Origin: CAMFKD01 sp964436955
Lineage (GTDB): Bacteria; Chlamydiota; Chlamydiia; Chlamydiales; JAJFMA01
DNA: 28,807 nt
Reading direction: 5' to 3'
Assembly (NCBI GenBank): GCA_964436955.1
Contig: CAYTFC010000035.1
Location: 1 to 28,807, forward strand
Every line of letters starts with the position of its first letter. Position 1 is the first letter of the stretch. The translations under genes and the position numbers were made by a program. The notes beneath the pieces are model-generated. The model made no database searches and had not been told where the DNA came from. It was given only the letters and a program-made list of their open reading frames with translations. Of the stretch, positions 14,798 through 22,469 are shown one piece after another.

Positions 14798-15820
14798 ATG
14801 GAAGATTATTCACATTCATCCGATCCTTGGGATATCTTATTCACTGGAAAAGCTCTCAACGACTCCCAGATGGAAGACGTAGGACGTGAAATTTTCTATC
14901 AAACTAAACTCGGCTCTTTTTTATCCCGATTTATCCCTCGCTTTTTACAAGACGCTCTCACCCCTAATCTCATTTGTCGAAGAATGGCCGCTAACTGGAT
15001 CAATACCCATAATGATGAAATTCTCAAAGTACGCTTCGATTTAGCGCCTGACGTTAATGTGACCACATATAAGCAAATCTTACAGAACGATGGGTGGCAG
15101 CTGAAAAGACAGTTACTCGTATTTGCTGATGATGACGTTATTGGGCCAAAAGAGCGTCCTATCGTGATAGCTCCTGCTGTTGTGCATAAAGCTCCCCAAG
15201 AAATATTATCGGGACTACCACAACAGCCTACTGATTTCGTGGACAGAATCTGTACTGAAAATCAATTCACCATTCGCAAATCTATCGATAATGGCAATTG
15301 CTTGTTTGCATCATGCTTGGACGAAGACGAAGATCCAGCATTTTTTCGTGAACAGATCTATGAATGGATCACTGCCCATATTGCAGATTATAACGACGAC
15401 ATCCAGGTTTATTTGAGCGCGGATATCGATGCAGCCACAGATCCTAAGGAAAACTTGCATGAGCGTGAAAAAATGATCGCAAAGCTGCCACAAAATCTGC
15501 AAACTATTTACCGAAAGTTAGACTCTGTGCGTGAACTTCAACCATCTGAATATGGGAATAAGCTTGAAGATTGGCTAGATGGTTCCGCGATTAATGACTA
15601 TATCAAAGGTATGAAAAACAGTCGGGCGTATCCAGCAGAAATTGAATGTCGCGCTATTGCGGAATACTTAGAACGCCCGATATGCATTTACAACCCATTG
15701 TATCAAAATGCTGATGGGTCTGGTGGATTTTTACGCATCGAACCTAGTAGCCATTCAGACGCAGAGCCCATAAATATTCTGTATAACCCAGATATGAAGC
15801 ACTACGATCGCTTGGTCTGA
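14798..15820 (+). CDS. OTU-like cysteine protease, probable deubiquitinase effector
   Basis: A 340-residue protein whose second half carries the OTU (ovarian tumour) peptidase signature. It has IDNGNCLFASC with Asp164 and catalytic Cys168; IECRAIAEYLERPICIYN (about 282-299), which is the conserved helix-strand of OTU domains; and a final INILYNPDMKHYDRLV with catalytic His335. OTU enzymes cleave ubiquitin chains. Bacteria lack ubiquitin, so the target would be host proteins; Chlamydia has a secreted OTU protein (ChlaOTU). The first 150 residues have no recognisable domain and could carry the secretion signal. AAAGGAG sits 7-8 nt before the ATG, and the upstream DNA is AT-rich. The gene converges on the BTB-LRR gene 59 bp away. 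Confidence in the domain is good; secretion and specificity are inferred. Confidence 0.83.
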   Translation: MEDYSHSSDPWDILFTGKALNDSQMEDVGREIFYQTKLGSFLSRFIPRFLQDALTPNLICRRMAANWINTHNDEILKVRFDLAPDVNVTTYKQILQNDGWQLKRQLLVFADDDVIGPKERPIVIAPAVVHKAPQEILSGLPQQPTDFVDRICTENQFTIRKSIDNGNCLFASCLDEDEDPAFFREQIYEWITAHIADYNDDIQVYLSADIDAATDPKENLHEREKMIAKLPQNLQTIYRKLDSVRELQPSEYGNKLEDWLDGSAINDYIKGMKNSRAYPAEIECRAIAEYLERPICIYNPLYQNADGSGGFLRIEPSSHSDAEPINILYNPDMKHYDRLV

Positions 15821-15879
15821 TAGCTATCCCATCATCCTAAAAGTAAACTGAAGTGGTAGAAAATCCTATACGTTTGTGA

Positions 15880-18597
15880 TCAAGATCGGATGGTTTGATA
15901 GTCATTATCATTAGGTGAATCGTGCAATAAGCATCTGACTCGCAAGGTACGGAGCATATCTGCGCTTACCCTTGGACAATTCATAAAACTGATCAATTCA
16001 AGGTCACGCTGAAGAAAATGTCGTAACCCTTCGTCAGAAATGTTGCCATTTACTATCTCTAACTTCTTTAGGTGTACGAGTCTTGTTAGCTCTACGAGGC
16101 ATTCATCAGTCATGGGTTCCTCGCTATCATACACTAAGTGTATTTCTTCAAGGTATGGGCAATAGTGGACCAGTTCAGCTAATGTTTGTTGGGACAGTCC
16201 AACGAGTAGCTTGAGTGAACGTATTTCATGGCACCTTTGAGCAATTATTAAAAGGCAGCCTTCGGTTATAACAAAGTTCGTAAAACTTCTGAATCTACTG
16301 CCTAAGAAGGATAGTGCTAGTGCCGCGTTACCTTTTAACGACAAGCCGCCATCCTTTCCATGTAAAGACGTCAACCCTGGGCATGCATCGGCTATGGCTT
16401 TAATCCAGTTGGCATCTTTTACATAGAGATTAACATCACAAGTTAGCGGACAATTTTCAAAGAATTTAATATCTCGTGGTGATAGGCGAGTGTCCCCATC
16501 CGATGTAAAGTAGATATTCACTTCCTTAAAGTTTGGCCATGATAGTATCAACTCGCGCAAACTGAGCGCTTCAAAGGGGTATGTAAGATGGTTTTTAGGA
16601 ATGTTAAAGGAGATTGACAATCTAGATAGCTTCGACAAGTACGCCAGCGTTTCCCATCCTTGTGACGTAATTTTAGGGCATTCCCCTTCCAAGGTCAGTT
16701 CCTGCAGATCCGCATGGGTTGCAACGAGCTCAACGAGTGCATTATCGGTTAAGTAACGACAATCCTTCGCCGATATGCACATCAAGGATCGCTCTGCGGA
16801 TAAAGTGCCAATAATAGGCTCCTGTACGATTGGAGGTGCTACCAATGGTACATTTGGGTTAATAACTAAAGGAGATGGACGAGGTACTAAGACGGGTTTT
16901 ATAAGGGCCCCAATCTTTGCTTGCAAAGAATCTAGTAGGGATAGGGGTATAACTCTCCATGTCAGATACGTCGCTGCTACTCCACCGCAGACGCCCATAA
17001 TCAATGGAGAAGCGGTAATAACGTCGATTGCTGCTAGTAGGTCTCTCCTCAAAACATCGCGTTGCTTATTTGTGTTAAGGCATCGCACAGTGCCGACTGC
17101 CCCAATGATTGAGATAATGCCTTTAACCAGCGTAGGCACACGTGGATGCATAACTTTATGTAGAACTGCTTGCTTCCAAGTACGCGGCTTTTGAATGAAA
17201 TCTTTTCCGTGGTATTTTAGTGAGACTTGTTTAAAGCTACCCTTTAGAACAGTTAATAATTCTCGTAGTTCAGGGTGTTTGGCAACTTTTGAAGCGTCAT
17301 TTTCTATAAGGGTGTAGCAACCGTCTGGAAGGATGGAGAGAGAGACAATGCCTTCATATTTCTTGTTAATACAGACTATTAGTAGTGAAAGCATATTTTG
17401 CTGACATGCGATTTCCAACAGGAATGGCAAGTTTTTGTCATCAACTACACTCACTAGATAACTCTCAAGCCCTTGCTTAAATTTTTTGTAGCTAAAATAT
17501 TCCATGCTATCGAGCATTTCACACACGTGGTCCACAGATAGATCTTGTATATCAATGGTTTCTGTTTGCATCCATCGATAGACACATTGAAGCTGATGTT
17601 TAGATACTTCGTAGAGAGGTATTGCATTAGCGCTACCTATCCCCTGATGGGCTTCCTTAAACCCTCTAGTAAGCAATGCTTGCAGCATTTTTGACTTAAG
17701 AAGGCAAATAAAACGACTGCATGCCATCACTGGAACAATCAATTTTTGCTTTTTAGCGCCGATAATAAATGTATACCCATTGAACCAATGAGCGAGGTCT
17801 CGTTGCCAAGGAGTCGCCTGATCTATACCATGCGCTTCGTGCATTTCTTCAAAGCATGAAAATATTTTCTCATCACTCAGAGGACATCCCAATGTTAGGT
17901 ATTGCTGAAGTTTTTGAAAGATCTTACCTAAATTTGTTTCCAACTCTTCTTTCGGGATCTCTCCAAGATCATCCATTCCTTTACAAAAGGATTGTATTGG
18001 GTCGTCGGGCAGGCTAAAATAGACTTTATCCTCTTCAAGGATGTTTAAGAGCCCCTTATCCGCAGATGCAATACGGAATAGCCGTTCAGCGTCTTTATCT
18101 TGAAGCTGTCCCTTGAAATAACTTCGGCATAATCCTCTTAATAGGGCTGGCATGATAGCTTTGTAATCAAGATTACTTGCCACGACAACAAAGAGAAAGA
18201 GATCGAAGAGATTAATCCCTTCTTTACACAGACGATCTGAAAAGCTTTGTAACGTCCACGTGCCGCTATCCCAGTCAGCTCTATCTTCCTCGGGACACAA
18301 ACCGCGATCACGAACTAGATTGTTGGCTAAATCCTGGCAAGCGTGATAGGTCTTGGAGTTCTCATCCTGAGCCACCAATCCTTTAGCGACCGACTCGAGT
18401 TCTTCTGGGTTTAGAAGCTTCGCAGATATTTGTCGTGTTCCTACACTTTTGACATCATTTATCCCACGTACGGCCTGAAATGATGACTCGGTCCTATGGG
18501 AAAGTCTTTCTAAAAAATTGGGACTTTCAGGGTTTAAGATCGTCTGTTCAACGTCATTAATTAATTCACCGCGATAGTCATCTACTCTAACATCCAT
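15880..18597 (-). CDS. BTB-domain and leucine-rich-repeat membrane protein, probable effector
   Basis: A 905-residue multidomain protein. Residues 1-260 are helical with no recognisable motif. Residues about 272-382 look like a BTB/POZ domain: YTFIIGAKKQKL, then LQALLTRGFKEAH, IPLYEVSKHQLQCVYRWM and TETIDIQDLSVDHVCEML, followed by a BACK-like helical stretch (to about 415). Two hydrophobic segments (490-505 and 520-552) precede a proline-rich linker (564-596, PVLVPRPSPLVINPNVPLV). The rest (about 610-890) is leucine-rich repeats of the cysteine-containing, F-box-partner type (LTDNALVELVATHADLQEL, YCPYLEEIHL, MTDECLVELTRLVHLKKLE). In eukaryotes BTB proteins are Cul3 ubiquitin-ligase adaptors and LRRs bind substrates. 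This combination in a bacterium suggests host mimicry. It is convergent with the OTU gene and divergent from dnaX. Confidence 0.72.
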   Translation of the reverse strand: MDVRVDDYRGELINDVEQTILNPESPNFLERLSHRTESSFQAVRGINDVKSVGTRQISAKLLNPEELESVAKGLVAQDENSKTYHACQDLANNLVRDRGLCPEEDRADWDSGTWTLQSFSDRLCKEGINLFDLFLFVVVASNLDYKAIMPALLRGLCRSYFKGQLQDKDAERLFRIASADKGLLNILEEDKVYFSLPDDPIQSFCKGMDDLGEIPKEELETNLGKIFQKLQQYLTLGCPLSDEKIFSCFEEMHEAHGIDQATPWQRDLAHWFNGYTFIIGAKKQKLIVPVMACSRFICLLKSKMLQALLTRGFKEAHQGIGSANAIPLYEVSKHQLQCVYRWMQTETIDIQDLSVDHVCEMLDSMEYFSYKKFKQGLESYLVSVVDDKNLPFLLEIACQQNMLSLLIVCINKKYEGIVSLSILPDGCYTLIENDASKVAKHPELRELLTVLKGSFKQVSLKYHGKDFIQKPRTWKQAVLHKVMHPRVPTLVKGIISIIGAVGTVRCLNTNKQRDVLRRDLLAAIDVITASPLIMGVCGGVAATYLTWRVIPLSLLDSLQAKIGALIKPVLVPRPSPLVINPNVPLVAPPIVQEPIIGTLSAERSLMCISAKDCRYLTDNALVELVATHADLQELTLEGECPKITSQGWETLAYLSKLSRLSISFNIPKNHLTYPFEALSLRELILSWPNFKEVNIYFTSDGDTRLSPRDIKFFENCPLTCDVNLYVKDANWIKAIADACPGLTSLHGKDGGLSLKGNAALALSFLGSRFRSFTNFVITEGCLLIIAQRCHEIRSLKLLVGLSQQTLAELVHYCPYLEEIHLVYDSEEPMTDECLVELTRLVHLKKLEIVNGNISDEGLRHFLQRDLELISFMNCPRVSADMLRTLRVRCLLHDSPNDNDYQTIRS

Positions 18598-18717
18598 TAC
18601 TAACCTTTATTTTGTAATATAATGTTAGTTAACAAATATAGATATAATCAAGTAAATTAAAATGAAAGATTCGATTCAATGAATCCATAAAAACTACGCG
18701 CATCTTTACTTTTTTCG

Positions 18718-18723
18718 TTGACA
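18718..18723 (+). promoter_or_regulatory. Candidate -35 box upstream of dnaX
   Basis: A perfect TTGACA about 40 nt before the dnaX start. The best -10-like matches (TATAAC at 18746, or TACTCA at 18740) have poor spacing or sequence, so this is only a weak call. Confidence 0.25.
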
Positions 18724-18763
18724 ACGGTAGACTTTCTCTTACTCATATAACCTAAAGAACGTG

Positions 18764-20200
18764 ATGGCAGAATACCAAGTCCTTGCACGCAAATATCGTC
18801 CACAGTTGTTCAGTGACGTTGTAGGGCAAGATCCTATTGTCACTACCCTGAAAAACATGATTCGCTTAGAGCGTGTGGCTCACGCCTATCTATTTTGCGG
18901 ATCGCGGGGTACTGGCAAAACAACTCTTGCGCGGCTGTTTGCCAAAGCTCTCAATTGTGAGAACCCCACAGCGGATCTTGAACCTTGTAATGTATGTTCT
19001 TCTTGTAGGGAAATCACTTCTGGCAACTCATTAGAGATTTTAGAAATCGACGGCGCTTCTCACCGCGGGATTGAGGATGTGCGTAAGATCACAGAAACTG
19101 TAGGGTATTCGGCAGCTTCTGGACGCTACAAGATCTATATCATCGACGAAGTGCACATGCTCACAAAAGAGGCCTTTAATGCCCTTTTAAAGACATTGGA
19201 AGAGCCTCCGCCAAAGGTTAAATTCTTCTTTGCCACAACCGAACCTCATAAAGTACTCCCCACTATTTTAAGCCGCTGCCAGCGTTTTAATCTAAATCGC
19301 ATCTCAGCTGATAACATCGTTGATACTCTACAACGCATTGCAAATGATCTTTCTGTACAAGTACATCCGGACGCTCTACGGCTTATAGCTGCCATGGCCG
19401 ACGGCGGAATGCGAGATGCCGAATCCCTATTCGATCAGATCCTCGCCTTCCATGAAGGTGAGATTACTGTGGAAGCCATTGCAAAAGTGCTAGGCATTAT
19501 GCCTCGCGATGTTTTCTTCCAAATCGATCAAGCCGGAAAAGCCGAAGACTATGCGCAAGCTTTTGAGATTGTTAATCAAGTGTTTGCTCAAGGAAAGGAT
19601 CTTCTTTTCTTTGTGGAAGGCCTAATTGAACATTTTCGCAATATTTTAGTGGTGAAGCTCTCCGGTAAAGATACTCAGCTGCTCAACGCTTCTACCGTCG
19701 ATCGCCAACGCTATGAAGCATCAGCGCAGCTCTATCGTAAAGAGCAATGCATGCATGTGTTAGATACGCTTATAGAGGCTCAAACCCAGATTCGCTTCAC
19801 TCCCTCAAGCCGCATTGCGCTAGAAACCATCGTTTTACAGATTATGCGTAGCCATCACCGCATTCCAGTGGAATACCTTGCTAAACAGCTTATGGAACTA
19901 GAAAACAGGATAGGGTCTGCGCCAGCGCCGCAAGTATCCACTCCCGCGAAAGCTCCTCAACCTGCTCCGCCAACAGCATCGGTTCCGACTCAAGTATTGG
20001 GAGTTATCAGCGAAGATCCGACGCCTCTACCGCGCGATCTGCCAAAAAAGTCGTCACCAGCTCCTCAGGCTAAGGCGCCTGAACCAGAGCCTCAAGATGT
20101 CAAAGACCTCATGAAAAAACAAAGCCGGTACGATACTGTTGTGCACTTCGCCGCAGTAGAGATTGGCGGTACTGTTCAGAAACAGCCTTTACGAGGATAG
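18764..20200 (+). CDS. dnaX: DNA polymerase III subunit gamma/tau
   Basis: A 478-residue clamp-loader ATPase that loads the sliding clamp during replication. Visible are KYRPQLFSDVVGQ, Walker A GSRGTGKTT, a zinc-binding site (Cys at CENPTADLEPCNVCSSC), Walker B IIDEVHML, sensor 1 ATTEPHKVLPTILSRC and the AAA+ lid. Domain III extends to about residue 370, then a Pro/Ala-rich linker (about 385-455) and a very short tail. It lacks the long tau C-terminal domains that bind the polymerase and helicase in E. coli (643 residues). An A-AAA-AAG slippery heptamer lies in frame near the end. Start at ATG 18764, which begins MAEYQVLARKYRP; GTG 18761 is directly before it. ybaB follows 3 bp after the stop, the usual dnaX-ybaB pair. 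Confidence 0.95.
   Translation: MAEYQVLARKYRPQLFSDVVGQDPIVTTLKNMIRLERVAHAYLFCGSRGTGKTTLARLFAKALNCENPTADLEPCNVCSSCREITSGNSLEILEIDGASHRGIEDVRKITETVGYSAASGRYKIYIIDEVHMLTKEAFNALLKTLEEPPPKVKFFFATTEPHKVLPTILSRCQRFNLNRISADNIVDTLQRIANDLSVQVHPDALRLIAAMADGGMRDAESLFDQILAFHEGEITVEAIAKVLGIMPRDVFFQIDQAGKAEDYAQAFEIVNQVFAQGKDLLFFVEGLIEHFRNILVVKLSGKDTQLLNASTVDRQRYEASAQLYRKEQCMHVLDTLIEAQTQIRFTPSSRIALETIVLQIMRSHHRIPVEYLAKQLMELENRIGSAPAPQVSTPAKAPQPAPPTASVPTQVLGVISEDPTPLPRDLPKKSSPAPQAKAPEPEPQDVKDLMKKQSRYDTVVHFAAVEIGGTVQKQPLRG
20044..20050 (+). promoter_or_regulatory. Possible programmed -1 frameshift site in dnaX
   Basis: A AAA AAG in the zero frame (CCA AAA AAG), the same heptamer used in E. coli dnaX. Slippage after codon 429 would read seven further codons and stop at TAA 20071-20073, giving a ~436-residue product, close to E. 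coli gamma (431). No Shine-Dalgarno-like stimulator was found upstream, and only a weak downstream stem (CAGGC/GCCTG, 20066-20081) is apparent. Confidence 0.45.
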
Positions 20201-20203
20201 ATA

Positions 20204-20539
20204 ATGGGTAGTGGATTTGCCAAAAAGAAAAAGCAAGCCAAAGCGATGCAAAGCCAACTGATGCAAATGCAAGAGCAAATGCAAAACACGACATTTACTG
20301 GCACGGCTGGAAATGGGTTAGTCACCATTACTCTGAGCGGTGACTATGATGTTAAAAAAATATCGATTAAACCCGAATGTGTCGATCCTGAAGATGTGGA
20401 GGGGCTTGAACTCCTCGTTTCAGCAGCCTTCAAAGATGCGGCAAAACAGGTTCAGGAAAAGTCCATGCCAAGCATGCCCGGAATCGGTAGTCTAGGCGGA
20501 ATGGCAGGTCTTCCTCCAGGCTTGGCCGACATGTTCTAG
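20204..20539 (+). CDS. ybaB: YbaB/EbfC-family nucleoid-associated protein
   Basis: A 111-residue DNA-binding protein of the YbaB/EbfC family, which binds DNA as a dimer. The N-terminus is basic (FAKKKKQAKAMQSQLMQ, a coiled helix), followed by the family strand pattern (FTGTAGNGLVTITLSGDYDV), KKISIKPECVDPEDVE, and a helix (LELLVSAAFKDAAKQVQEK). The C-terminus is Gly/Met/Pro-rich (GIGSLGGMAGLPPGLADMF), as is common. It follows dnaX by 3 bp and is likely cotranscribed, the arrangement seen in most bacteria. The 3' end overlaps the convergent gene on the other strand by 4 bp (shared CTAG). Confidence 0.93.
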   Translation: MGSGFAKKKKQAKAMQSQLMQMQEQMQNTTFTGTAGNGLVTITLSGDYDVKKISIKPECVDPEDVEGLELLVSAAFKDAAKQVQEKSMPSMPGIGSLGGMAGLPPGLADMF

Positions 20540-21255
20540 GAAGCTTTTTTCTTCCATGTACGTTTGTTGAGCGATTCGGCGTTTGTGACGGCCGGAATAA
20601 CTTTTTTCCAGCGGATACCTCGAATCTTTTCGATCTCGACAGAGCCTGTATCTTTGGGTTCCCAACGATAAGTTAAGAGCTTTTCATGATCGACGTCGGG
20701 AGTCTTTCTAATTTGCTCCAGGGCATTGGCCAAAGTCGTCATTTCGGTTTTGGCCTTCTCCCCACCCTTGCGTACGAACACCTTCGCATTGCGATACCAT
20801 GTCTCTAACTCTTTTTTAGTCGCCGGTTTTATCGTGGGCAGATTTGCTACGTCCTGCAACGATTTTCCGAGGGAATGGATGCGTCGAATATTGCCACGAT
20901 CGGCCGCGGAGAGCACCGATTCGGAATCGAATAAAGCACTAAAAGCCGAGAGGATTAAATCTACGGATTCCTGAACATCAGCCCAAGATTCCTCAACCTG
21001 CATTTCAGCCCCTTTATGAAGAATAAAATTGGCCACACTCAAGCCGATGGCACGTGCCATAGCACCAATGCCGGCACCGATAGCAATAAAGATAGCTCCC
21101 ACGCAGCGTATTTTTACCGACAGCACCAGACTGAAATACTCCCATCGCCCCACTTCTCGTTGTTCCGTCAAGCGTTCAATACTATCGATAACCTTGTCTC
21201 TGGCAGCATGCAACCATTGTTCTGCATAATTTTCTTGGTAACGATAGGCTCGCAT
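20536..21255 (-). CDS. Unknown protein with a membrane hairpin
   Basis: I do not recognise this 239-residue protein. It has an N-terminal amphipathic region, two adjacent hydrophobic segments separated by a short Gly-rich turn (about 41-79, VGAIFIAIGAGIGAMARAIG), and a mostly helical, charged C-terminal half ending in KKKAS. A bilobed hydrophobic domain of this kind is seen in many chlamydial inclusion-membrane (Inc) proteins, but there is no firm Inc signature. Start at ATG 21255 is supported by GGGAGG 7 nt upstream; the frame also extends to 21288. Its end overlaps the convergent ybaB by 4 bp. Confidence 0.6.
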   Translation of the reverse strand: MRAYRYQENYAEQWLHAARDKVIDSIERLTEQREVGRWEYFSLVLSVKIRCVGAIFIAIGAGIGAMARAIGLSVANFILHKGAEMQVEESWADVQESVDLILSAFSALFDSESVLSAADRGNIRRIHSLGKSLQDVANLPTIKPATKKELETWYRNAKVFVRKGGEKAKTEMTTLANALEQIRKTPDVDHEKLLTYRWEPKDTGSVEIEKIRGIRWKKVIPAVTNAESLNKRTWKKKAS

Positions 21256-21373
21256 CGATAACCTCCCTGCTGACGTTATCCCACCCATCTGTATTATAGC
21301 ATACCGCGAAAAAATAGGTTGCTAAATCATCTCTCTGCACAATACACAAATAATCAATAACTTACTTAATTGA

Positions 21374-21400
21374 TTGACAATATATTTAAACAAATATAAG
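21374..21400 (+). promoter_or_regulatory. Candidate promoter for the proline-rich gene
   Basis: TTGACA (21374-21379) and TATAAG (21395-21400) separated by 15 nt, in AT-rich DNA 42 nt before the ATG. The spacer is short for a sigma-70-type promoter. Confidence 0.35.
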
Positions 21401-21442
21401 TTATGTCGTTTTTTAGTAACAAAAAAAATTAAATGAGATTTC

Positions 21443-22246
21443 ATGATGGAATTTTCGACAGTAGATCGATCACCTTTAATAATTTCAAACACAGGTAACT
21501 TACCTCCATCACCCCCAAGGCCGGTTGTTTTACCCATCCCACTCACCTCCAAACCAATGGAGCATCAACGGCAACCATTAAGCGATATCACTGTGCAAGG
21601 ACTTAATATTCAGGCTCCGCGCATAAAAAACCAAAGGCCAAGAAAGTGGAAATTTACTAACGGTGATCTTCTAACAACTAGTGATAACACACACATAGGA
21701 CGTAATCATTACGCAATTTTTTGCATTATGCAGACAACTGGCCAAAGGAATCTTGCTCTTGCCACATCTGTTCTCGAGAAGTGCGAAATTGACATTACAA
21801 CTACAAAGGTAAGAATAATATCAGTTTGGAGACGCATGCAAAATCGGATTGTAAGCTGGTCGGACGACGACCATAGGTGTTTAAAAAAGCTATTCGATGA
21901 AAATGTGCCGCAGCCTTCGTTAGAGTTTTTAGTGGAAAATTTGCCATTGGAGACTAGCAAAGTGTCTCAGCCCCAGACGGGCCGAATCGCAGTGCCAAAA
22001 ACTTCGCTTCCCAGGCTCTCAGTATTGTCAGAACCCACAGGACAACCTAGCATTAGTCTATTGTGTACCGAGACCCTCTCCGATTCCGATGACGAATTAG
22101 CAGTCGATTATAACGATATCATCGGTCTTCACGCCCCTGAAGAACCTTCTGGTAATGAAGATCTTGATCGATTGCTAGCTGAAAACCATAACGACGCAAC
22201 CTATGATACTGAGACTAATCCCTTATTACAGATTATCTTCGATTAA
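21443..22246 (+). CDS. Unknown protein with proline-rich N-terminus and acidic C-terminus
   Basis: A 267-residue protein without a recognised family. Residues 20-33 are proline-rich (LPPSPPRPVVLPIP), a type of stretch that binds SH3 or WW domains in host proteins. Residues 60-155 are basic and helical (RIKNQRPRKWKF, VWRRMQNRIVSW), and WSDDDHRCLKKLFDE (139-153) loosely resembles the third helix of Myb/SANT domains, though not enough to call it. The last ~60 residues are acidic (SDSDDELAVDYNDIIG). Second ATG 21446 directly follows the first. A 14-bp perfect hairpin lies just after its stop (22253-22292). Function unknown; the composition would fit an effector or a DNA-associated protein. Confidence 0.5.
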   Translation: MMEFSTVDRSPLIISNTGNLPPSPPRPVVLPIPLTSKPMEHQRQPLSDITVQGLNIQAPRIKNQRPRKWKFTNGDLLTTSDNTHIGRNHYAIFCIMQTTGQRNLALATSVLEKCEIDITTTKVRIISVWRRMQNRIVSWSDDDHRCLKKLFDENVPQPSLEFLVENLPLETSKVSQPQTGRIAVPKTSLPRLSVLSEPTGQPSISLLCTETLSDSDDELAVDYNDIIGLHAPEEPSGNEDLDRLLAENHNDATYDTETNPLLQIIFD

Positions 22247-22252
22247 AAACCC

Positions 22253-22292
22253 AAGTTGACAGCATTGGGTGGCAAGTCAATGCTGTCAACTT
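22253..22292. terminator. Perfect 14-bp hairpin after the proline-rich gene
   Basis: AAGTTGACAGCATT, a 12-nt loop, AATGCTGTCAACTT. It begins 6 nt after the stop codon at 22246 and overlaps arm 2 of the 50-bp inverted repeat. The long stem fits a terminator or a structured mRNA end, although it lacks a T-run. Confidence 0.55.
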
Positions 22293-22327
22293 AAAGAACA
22301 TATTTACCACGCCAATTCGACAAAGTA
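22278..22327 (-). repeat. 50-bp inverted repeat, arm 2
   Basis: Reverse complement matches 13432-13481 at 49 of 50 bases. Together with the 37-bp and 17-bp repeats that follow, this gap carries three repeat types in 220 bp. Confidence 0.85.
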
Positions 22328-22334
22328 GCGCTAA

Positions 22335-22371
22335 ATGTTCTGTTACACGTTGTAGCGCCGCTTCGCCGAAG
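22335..22371 (+). repeat. 37-bp dispersed repeat, copy 2
   Basis: Matches 14584-14620 at 32 of 37 positions. Its end runs into a perfect hairpin: GCCGCTTCG, C, CGAAGCGGC (22357-22375). Confidence 0.75.
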
Positions 22372-22409
22372 CGGCATTAACAAAGGTTTATTTTAAGTTG
22401 ACTGCATTG

Positions 22410-22426
22410 GGTAGCAATCAGGGTCT
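22410..22426 (-). repeat. Dispersed 17-bp repeat, copy 5
   Basis: AGACCCTGATTGCTACC on the minus strand, identical to copies 1 and 4. It directly follows AAGTTGACTGCATTG (22395-22409), which is nearly the AAGTTGACAGCATTG found in both arms of the 50-bp repeat. Confidence 0.85.
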
Positions 22427-22469
22427 TAGCTTAGGTCTCTTTTTTGCTTCCTGCTGGCAGGTCATCATT

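Noticed and set aside
21016..21261. Short plus-strand frames inside 21016-21261
   Set aside because: These are antisense to the membrane-hairpin protein, which has a good ribosome-binding site.
13432..22327. A composite transposon bounded by the 50-bp inverted repeats
   Set aside because: The interval includes dnaX and ybaB, which are core genes, and there is no transposase at either arm. Inversion is possible, transposition as a unit is not supported.
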